A DNA stretch of 64,000 nucleotides, from NCBI GenBank assembly GCA_944377405.1, contig CALWES010000001.1:1-64000 (forward strand). The letters are read 5' to 3'. Position 1 is the first letter of the stretch. Each line of letters starts with the position of its first letter. Under the pieces are notes generated by a model, which saw nothing but the letters and a program-made list of their open reading frames with translations, had not been told where the DNA came from and did no database searches. Source of the stretch: an uncultured Lachnospiraceae bacterium. GTDB taxonomy: Bacteria > Bacillota > Clostridia > Lachnospirales > Lachnospiraceae. This document shows positions 1-6,196 of this stretch, piece by piece. Position numbers and translations under genes: made by a program.

Positions 1-94
<94 letters not shown>

Positions 95-136
95 AAACAG
101 TAAATCATTCAAAAATTTTTATACAGTTTTCAGAGG

Positions 137-178
137 CGCATTGCGTCTGCGGATTTCCGCAGAGGTGATGCGTTTTTT
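137..178 (+). terminator. Strong hairpin plus T6 before the SPFH gene
   Basis: CTGCGGA (147-153) pairs with TCCGCAG (156-162), and CGCAT (137-141) pairs with ATGCG (168-172), with several further pairs in between, directly followed by six T. It has the form of an intrinsic terminator. It ends about 37 bp before the SPFH start codon, so it either ends an unseen upstream transcript or acts as an attenuator for the SPFH operon. Confidence 0.65.
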
Positions 179-214
179 GTTATCAGAAAAAGCAAAAACA
201 GGGAGTGAATAACC

Positions 215-2080
215 ATGTCCAAATTCGTAATCGAATGCCCAAACTGCGGCAAGTATGCCGAAGCAAAAACGGGGTTCTTTTCCAGAAAGAAGATCGAGTG
301 TTCCTGCGGGTACACCATCAATGTAAAGACAAACAAGCTTGCGGCCCGTACCTGTCCTCACTGTGGCAATGAGGTAGTCTTTGACCAGTCCAAGGGGGAG
401 AAGGCCCTGTGCCCTGTATGCCATGAGCCTATCAACAGCCAGTCGGAACAGTCCAAGGTGGAGGAATTTAGCTGTGGCCAGTGTGGGATACGGCTTCGGG
501 CCAACAAGGGAGCCGCCACCTACACCTGCCCGGTATGTGACTATGTAAATGACGTGCAGGAACGGCTCACTGCGGAGCGGATCAGGCAGGAGGGACTTGC
601 CAGCATCATCAAGTATGAAGGGGACAATGAAACTCTGGTGTGGAAGCACCCCATTGAGGACTTCAACATGGGCTCCCAGCTTATCGTCCATGAGAGTCAG
701 GAGGCAGTGTTCTTCCGGGATGGTCAGGCTCTGGATCTCTTTGGAGCGGGCCGATATACCCTGGAGACTCAGCAGCTGCCTCTTCTGGAAAAATTGTATC
801 AGCTTCCCACAAATACAGAAGATACCTTCCATTCGGAGGTATATTTCATCAACCTTGCCACCCAGATGGGAATCAAATGGGGGACAGATTCCAAGGTGCG
901 GCTTTTTGATCCGGCTTCGGGGCTTCATGTGGAGCTGGGAGCCAGCGGAGAGTTCAATATCCGGGTAACGGATTCCAGAAGATTATTGCTGAAGGTGGTT
1001 GGAACCACAGGTGCCCTTCGGCAGGAGGACCTGCTTGGGGGAGGAACCACCAGGGGCATCTTCCGGGCACTGGTGATGACGCAGGTAAAAAGCTATCTTG
1101 CTCAGGCGATTAAAGAAAGCGGCATCAACGTGCTGGAGATCGATGAGCGGCTGATGGAGCTGTCCGAAGCTCTGCGGGATCGGATCAACGAGGGGTTGAA
1201 GGATTACGGCGTAACCATGCCGGAGTTTTTCGTGAGCCGCATCGTGACTCCTGATGAGGATCCCAATTACAAGCGGATGAAGCAGCAGTATGCGGAGCAG
1301 TATCTGCTGGTGCGGCAGGAGCAGATCAGAAAGAGCGAGGCGGAGGCCGCCCAGGCCCGGATGGCTGTGGAAGCGGAAACGGAAGCGAAGATGAAGATCA
1401 TCGGAGCCCAGGGAGAGGCCGAAGCCCTTAAGATCCAGAAAGAAGCTGAGGCAGCAGCCTACCGGATGCAGGCAGCAGCGGAAGCGGCAGAGATGCAGAT
1501 GAAAGGTTACACCTATCAGCAGGAGACCACAAGACAGGTAGGACTGGAAGCCATGAAGAACGGACTTACCGGAGGAGAAGGAAGCGGAGCCGGAGCCCTT
1601 GGGGACATCGCAGGCCTTGGAGTAGCCCTTGGAGCCATGGGCGGAGTCATGGGCATGACCAGAGAAGCCATGGATCCGATACTTTCCGGTGGGAACCAGA
1701 TAGGCCAGGGCCTTGGTGCGGTGATCGCCGGAGGAGAGGCAGGAAATCCACAGGGTGCCGGAAACCTATCGGGAACCGTATCGGAAAAGGACAATGCGGA
1801 CACCTGGGACTGCGTATGCGGAGCCAGAGGCCTTACGGGGAAGTTCTGTCCTGAGTGCGGGGCTAAGCGCCCGGAGCCGGTGAAGGCAGATACCTGGGAC
1901 TGCGCATGCGGAGCCAGGGGCCTTACGGGAAAGTTCTGCCCTGAGTGTGGAGCAAAACGTCCGGAAAAGATAGAAGACGACACCTGGGACTGTGTATGCG
2001 GAACCAAGGGGATCAAGAGCAAGTTCTGCCCGGAATGCGGAAGAAAAAGACCTGAGACATCGGAAGGAGAAACAGTATGA
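215..2080 (+). CDS. SPFH-domain protein with N- and C-terminal zinc ribbons (YdjI/virion-core-like)
   Basis: The 621-residue protein starts with several CxxC pairs (residues about 9-110, e.g. CPNCGK, CPHCGN, CPVCHE, CGQCGI, CPVCDY), which look like three or four zinc ribbons. An SPFH/band-7 core follows at about 130-390, then a long Glu/Ala-rich helix (about 375-430) typical of SPFH oligomers. A Gly/Ala-rich linker leads to three near-identical zinc ribbons (about 529-615). Databases often call relatives virion core protein because of a poxvirus resemblance; that is not evidence of phage origin. SPFH proteins form membrane-associated rings or scaffolds; no signal peptide is visible. Its stop overlaps the next gene's ATG, so the two are coupled. 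Its partners here are a membrane protein and two TIR proteins that also carry zinc ribbons. The family call is firm, the job is not known. Confidence 0.88.
   Translation: MSKFVIECPNCGKYAEAKTGFFSRKKIECSCGYTINVKTNKLAARTCPHCGNEVVFDQSKGEKALCPVCHEPINSQSEQSKVEEFSCGQCGIRLRANKGAATYTCPVCDYVNDVQERLTAERIRQEGLASIIKYEGDNETLVWKHPIEDFNMGSQLIVHESQEAVFFRDGQALDLFGAGRYTLETQQLPLLEKLYQLPTNTEDTFHSEVYFINLATQMGIKWGTDSKVRLFDPASGLHVELGASGEFNIRVTDSRRLLLKVVGTTGALRQEDLLGGGTTRGIFRALVMTQVKSYLAQAIKESGINVLEIDERLMELSEALRDRINEGLKDYGVTMPEFFVSRIVTPDEDPNYKRMKQQYAEQYLLVRQEQIRKSEAEAAQARMAVEAETEAKMKIIGAQGEAEALKIQKEAEAAAYRMQAAAEAAEMQMKGYTYQQETTRQVGLEAMKNGLTGGEGSGAGALGDIAGLGVALGAMGGVMGMTREAMDPILSGGNQIGQGLGAVIAGGEAGNPQGAGNLSGTVSEKDNADTWDCVCGARGLTGKFCPECGAKRPEPVKADTWDCACGARGLTGKFCPECGAKRPEKIEDDTWDCVCGTKGIKSKFCPECGRKRPETSEGETV
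1799..2068 (+). repeat. Three tandem 90-bp units encoding zinc ribbons
   Basis: Units begin at 1799, 1889 and 1979, each starting with the codons for DTWDC and containing the pattern CxCG...FCPECGxKRPE. The exact 90-bp period keeps the frame, so gain or loss of units would change the number of zinc ribbons without truncating the SPFH protein. Confidence 0.92.
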
Positions 2081-2784
2081 TGAAGATCAGGAAGAATGAA
2101 AAAAGATGGCTTTCGGTACTGGCTATCGTGACAGTGGTTTACTGTGTCCTGCTGTTTGCATTGCCATTTCCTAAAAATGGAGTATTTGCTCTAAGCCTTA
2201 TCTTTTCCCTTATAGCTCTGGGAGCTCAGATATATGTGATAAGGTCGGCCTTTTTTCAGGGAGAAGCCATAAGAAGTAAGTTTTACGGGTTCCCCATCGC
2301 AAAGATCGGTTTGATCTATCTTATGGTGCAGCTTGTGCTGGGGTTCCTGTTTGCAGCGCTGGGATCGATCATACCTTTTGCAGTACCGCTGGTGATCTAC
2401 GTGTTGATTCTTGGAGCAGCGGCAGTGGGCCTCATAGGAGCGGAGGCAGCCAGAGATGAAACAGAGCGACAGGAGGTACGCCTGAAAAAGGATGTAAGCC
2501 GTATGCGGAAGTTCCAGGCCCATGTGAAGATGCTGGAAAAGGAGGGGCAGATTCCGGAGGCAAAGGAGGCGCTTCGGGAGCTGTCCGAGGCCTTCCGTTA
2601 CAGCGATCCGGTAAGCAGCGAGGCATTACAGGAATTAGAAGATCAACTGGAAGAAGACCTGGCTCAGTTGAAGGATGTGTTGGCCTTATTGGAGAAGGAT
2701 AAGGTAATGGAGCTGTGCCGGAAGACGAGGAGGGACCTTGCGGAACGGAATGAGATGTGCAGGATGAATAAGAATCTTGATTAA
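2077..2784 (+). CDS. Four-helix membrane protein with cytoplasmic coiled coil, unknown function
   Basis: The 235-residue protein starts in an ATGA overlap with the SPFH gene. Hydrophobic stretches at about residues 11-31, 35-60, 68-90 and 92-115 suggest four transmembrane helices. The C-terminal 120 residues are charged and helical (EALRELSEAF, LEDQLEEDLAQLKD), probably a coiled coil on the cytoplasmic side. I do not recognise a named family. Tight coupling to the SPFH gene suggests it anchors or partners that protein at the membrane. Confidence 0.75.
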   Translation: MMKIRKNEKRWLSVLAIVTVVYCVLLFALPFPKNGVFALSLIFSLIALGAQIYVIRSAFFQGEAIRSKFYGFPIAKIGLIYLMVQLVLGFLFAALGSIIPFAVPLVIYVLILGAAAVGLIGAEAARDETERQEVRLKKDVSRMRKFQAHVKMLEKEGQIPEAKEALRELSEAFRYSDPVSSEALQELEDQLEEDLAQLKDVLALLEKDKVMELCRKTRRDLAERNEMCRMNKNLD

Positions 2785-2818
2785 CGAAAAAAGATGGATA
2801 GAAGGGAATGTAGATTGT

Positions 2819-3550
2819 ATGGGATGGCAAATTGAAGAGGAACCAAACGGTGGATTCTCCAGGTATCAAGTGATTTTCACAGAAACAGATAAGGCGGAGG
2901 CCTTTGATAAGCTAGCCGAAAAGTTTTACAAGAGAAATTTTGGAACGATGTCTAAAGCGGATATCGAGACCTTGATGTTTAGCATCTATATCGAGCAGAT
3001 TTTAAAAACAGAGGAAGATGATTTTAACTCATACAGCGATTACAGACTGGCTGTGGAACTTGGAATCAGTCAGTCGAAAATCAGCAGCCTGAAGGTCAGA
3101 AAGCAGATGCAGTACCCAAGGAAATTTGATTGGAAGAACTCTCTTGCAAAAGTTAGCCCAAATGCCCGCTACGAAGACGGAAAGATTTTTATACAGATAC
3201 CGGACATCAACCTGTATAACGAGATTAAAAATTCAGTAGAGATAAATGGCGGATACATTGACGGAACTTTGACCCGAAACCTGCTTAAGATATCACCAGA
3301 ATATTTTATTGACCTGATGGTTTCTGTTTCGGAAGAAATGGAACGTAAGGAAATCCGTAAAAAATTGCGGGAGGAGTTCCGCAAGCAAGGCGGTGATCAG
3401 GAATATCTGGATACGGAGCCGCTTTACAAACAATTGAAAGGTTTGGGAAAGGAAGCGGTCAAGACAGCTTTTGATGCGGTAATCGAAACATCCATTCAGG
3501 GAAGTCCAATTCAGACAACCTGTAAAACGATTTGGAAAATCATGAATTAG
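2819..3550 (+). CDS. Unknown protein, possible helix-turn-helix segment
   Basis: I use the ATG at 2819 (243 residues); the frame is open back to a TTG at 2777, but that lies inside the preceding gene and has a poor ribosome site. A stretch at about residues 68-95 (YRLAVELGISQSKISSLKVRK) resembles a helix-turn-helix, so DNA binding is possible. The C-terminal part is a charged helix followed by a segment rich in Lys and Leu. No signal peptide or membrane helix is visible. Base composition is more AT-rich than the SPFH gene. The gene lies 14 bp before the first TIR gene and may be its regulator or partner; this is inference only. Confidence 0.7.
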   Translation: MGWQIEEEPNGGFSRYQVIFTETDKAEAFDKLAEKFYKRNFGTMSKADIETLMFSIYIEQILKTEEDDFNSYSDYRLAVELGISQSKISSLKVRKQMQYPRKFDWKNSLAKVSPNARYEDGKIFIQIPDINLYNEIKNSVEINGGYIDGTLTRNLLKISPEYFIDLMVSVSEEMERKEIRKKLREEFRKQGGDQEYLDTEPLYKQLKGLGKEAVKTAFDAVIETSIQGSPIQTTCKTIWKIMN

Positions 3551-3564
3551 TTGGGAGGAAAAAA

Positions 3565-6162
3565 ATGATCATCAAATGCAAGATGTGCGGCGGAGACCTT
3601 GAATTGATTCCGGATGCAACAGTAGCTGAGTGTCCCTACTGTGGTACAAAACAGACCATTCCGACTCCAGACAATGAAAAGAAAATGACGCTTTTTGCCA
3701 GGGCAAATCGGCTGCGGTTTAATTGTGAGTTTGACAAGGCAGCGAGTGTATACGAGATGATTGTTGGAGAATTCCCGGAGGAACCAGAAGCTTATTGGGG
3801 GTTGGTGCTTTGCAAATATGGTATTGAATATGTGGATGACCCGGCTACTGGGAAAAAGATTCCTACCTGCCACCGCTCTTCCTTTGATTCCGTTATGGAG
3901 GATGAGAACCTGGAGCTTGCCATGGAGTATGCGGATGTGGTGGCAAAACGGATTTATCGGGAAGAGGCCAAGCAGATCGAAGAGATCCGAAAAGGGATTG
4001 TTGAAGTATCAGCTAAAGAAGCACCTTATGATGTGTTTATCTGCTATAAAGAGACAGATGAGAATGGGAACAGAACCCTGGACAGCGTATTGGCTCAGGA
4101 CATTTACAATGAGTTGGTTGATAGGGGTTATCGGGTTTTCTTTAGCCGGATTACTCTGGAAGACAAGCTGGGACAGGAATACGAGCCCTACATCTTTGCT
4201 GCCCTTCATTCTGCGCGCGTGATGGTGGCGGTGGGAACCTGTTATGAGTATTACGATGCAGTATGGGTAAAAAATGAGTGGAGCCGTTATTTGCAATTGA
4301 TGGCGGCAGGAGAGAAAAAGACTCTGATTCCCTGTTATAAAAATCTGGATGCCTATGATATGCCTAAAGAGTTTGCAAAGCTGCAGGCTCAGGATATGGG
4401 AAAAGTAGGGGCGATGCAGGATCTGATGCGTGGATTGGAGAAGATCCTTGGAAAGATCGGGGGACAGGGCGCCTCCTCAGTGAATACAGCGGCAGTCTCT
4501 GGCATGGTGGTGTTGAACGCACAGACAGAAGCCTTGTTAAAGCGTGGAAAAATGGCGTTGGAAGACGGAGAATTTGAGAAGGCGACGGAGTTTTTTGAAC
4601 AGGTACTGAATAATGATGCGGAGTGCGGGCAGGCGTATTTTGGAAAAGTATTGGCAGCGAAGAAGGTATATGATTCAGAAAGTCTGATTCAAAGATTGAG
4701 ACAACAGGTAATTGCCTATGCAAATAGAACAAAAATAATCATAAGACCTGGTTTTGATCTGGTAAAGCTTGCTCGGGAAGCGGATACAGAAACAGGAATG
4801 CTTACGGATTTTTCAGATAGCCAATTAAAAAATCTGATGCTTTGCAAATTTGAGGAAGTAGAACCTATATACTACAAAGATTATCCTTTATATTTTGAAG
4901 CGATATCAGCGGAAAGCAAAGGTCAGGATTTATTACATAGCTTGATAAATAATGTTGATTTCAAATATGCAGAAAAATATGCAGATGCTGCGATTGGTGA
5001 AACTATTCGTGCAATGCAAAAAGAATTGAATGAGGATGCTGCGAGAGAAAAACTGTTTTTTGTTTTACGGGAGATAGAGCAGATAAAACAGAAAGATGAC
5101 ATCCTGGAAAAATTAACAGGACTGCTGAAAAGAGCAGAAGATAATATTGAAAACTGGAAAGCGAAAGAGGAAGACGAGAAAAGGAAGGAAGTCGAACTGG
5201 CCGAAAAAAAGGCCGAGGAAGATTATCAAACAGCAATGCGTAACTATGAGGATGATTATGCAAAACTAGTAGGAGAATGGGAAAAGGCAAAGATACTCTA
5301 TCAGGAAGAGTGTGGTGTTGTGGCAAAAAAGCAGTCAGCATTACAGGACAGGATTGCGAACTTGGAACAGGAAAAAGCACTGCTAAAGGGCTTCTTTACT
5401 GGAAAAAAACGGAAGGAATTGGAAAGTGATATAGCGGTGCTAAAGGCTGATCTCGCCGCGATGGAATTTCCGCAAGAACCGGGCGAGCCTCCGGCTCGCG
5501 ACAATATCCCGCTTCGGGAAAACTTTTGTCCCAAAGTTATCCATCCTCAAAGCCAGATAAAAAGCCGGATAGAAGCGGAGGTTTTCCTGCAGGATATTTT
5601 AAAAAATCTAATGAAGGCGTCTGTTGGCGAGAAGGTATATTTAGGAACCTATCCTTATGATAAAGCAGGTAATATACAGAGAATTCAATGGCGTGTTTTG
5701 GAGAAAAAAGAAAATACTCTGCTGCTGCTCACAGAATATGGGGTTGATACTAAAGAATACAATGATAAACATGAGAAAACGTCATGGGAAAATTGTACCT
5801 TGAGGAGATGGCTGAATAAAGATTTTTTGGAAAAAGCGTTTTCTGATTTTGAAAAAAAATTGATTCAGACAACAAGTGATACTGGAGACAAAATATTTCT
5901 TTTGAGCAATGAGGAAGCATTTGAGAATTATTTCTCAGATGATGATTCCAGATGTTGCATTCGGACAAACTATGCCTTGGCTCAGGGTGCATGGAGATAC
6001 AACGGAGAGAAGTGCAGATGGTGGCTGCGGTCGCCTGGCCGTACTCAGGAGTATGCAATGGAGGTATCCGCGAATGGTATCCGCGACGACCGCGGTGTCA
6101 GCGACGCTTACACTTGTGTTCGACCCGCGTTGTGGATCAATCTGGATTCGGCAATTGACTGA
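3565..6162 (+). CDS. Zinc ribbon-TPR-TIR-coiled coil-DUF6273-like protein (paralogue 1, soluble)
   Basis: Start ATG at 3565 follows GGGAGG at the right distance; the frame is open upstream but the paralogue at 6197 begins identically (MIIKCKMCGGD). In the 865 residues: a zinc ribbon (Cys5, 8, 23, 26), a TPR-like segment (about 40-90), a TIR domain (about 153-260) with DVFICYKE at its start and WVKNE where Glu238 matches the catalytic Glu of NAD-cleaving TIRs, a second TPR-like segment (about 325-365), a long charged coiled coil (about 480-650), and a C-terminal DUF6273-like, C-type-lectin-like domain (about 690-865) ending in VRPALW. No membrane helix is visible. TIR domains of this type often degrade or convert NAD+ in defence. 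The middle and the DUF6273 part are AT-rich, but the last 100 bp before the stop are suddenly GC-rich, in a stretch that differs from its paralogue mainly at codon positions 1 and 2. Confidence 0.88.
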   Translation: MIIKCKMCGGDLELIPDATVAECPYCGTKQTIPTPDNEKKMTLFARANRLRFNCEFDKAASVYEMIVGEFPEEPEAYWGLVLCKYGIEYVDDPATGKKIPTCHRSSFDSVMEDENLELAMEYADVVAKRIYREEAKQIEEIRKGIVEVSAKEAPYDVFICYKETDENGNRTLDSVLAQDIYNELVDRGYRVFFSRITLEDKLGQEYEPYIFAALHSARVMVAVGTCYEYYDAVWVKNEWSRYLQLMAAGEKKTLIPCYKNLDAYDMPKEFAKLQAQDMGKVGAMQDLMRGLEKILGKIGGQGASSVNTAAVSGMVVLNAQTEALLKRGKMALEDGEFEKATEFFEQVLNNDAECGQAYFGKVLAAKKVYDSESLIQRLRQQVIAYANRTKIIIRPGFDLVKLAREADTETGMLTDFSDSQLKNLMLCKFEEVEPIYYKDYPLYFEAISAESKGQDLLHSLINNVDFKYAEKYADAAIGETIRAMQKELNEDAAREKLFFVLREIEQIKQKDDILEKLTGLLKRAEDNIENWKAKEEDEKRKEVELAEKKAEEDYQTAMRNYEDDYAKLVGEWEKAKILYQEECGVVAKKQSALQDRIANLEQEKALLKGFFTGKKRKELESDIAVLKADLAAMEFPQEPGEPPARDNIPLRENFCPKVIHPQSQIKSRIEAEVFLQDILKNLMKASVGEKVYLGTYPYDKAGNIQRIQWRVLEKKENTLLLLTEYGVDTKEYNDKHEKTSWENCTLRRWLNKDFLEKAFSDFEKKLIQTTSDTGDKIFLLSNEEAFENYFSDDDSRCCIRTNYALAQGAWRYNGEKCRWWLRSPGRTQEYAMEVSANGIRDDRGVSDAYTCVRPALWINLDSAID
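6031..6135 (+). other. Putative hypervariable (DGR-type VR) segment, paralogue 1
   Basis: Twenty-nine codons between WWLR and CVRPALW, with long runs of NNC/NNT codons (13 in a row from 6079 to 6117). Aligned codon by codon with 8885-8989, third bases agree at most positions and in seven consecutive codons (6082-6102 against 8936-8956), while first and second bases differ. That pattern is expected when AAY codons are mutagenised by a diversity-generating retroelement. The following 21 bases (6115-6135) are nearly identical in both genes and could act as the mutagenic-homology boundary. Confidence 0.6.
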
Positions 6163-6196
6163 TTTATGTTATTCTAAGAAGTGTGAGGAAAAAACA

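Noticed and set aside
215-2080. Phage or virus structural gene (virion core-like annotation)
   Set aside because: The resemblance is to SPFH proteins; no other phage genes are present.
2777-2818. TTG start for the unknown gene
   Set aside because: Lies inside the previous gene with a poor ribosome site; ATG at 2819 preferred.
5909-6196. Long N-terminal extension of TIR paralogue 2
   Set aside because: It runs through the end of paralogue 1; the start at 6197 matches the paralogue N-terminus and has a ribosome site.
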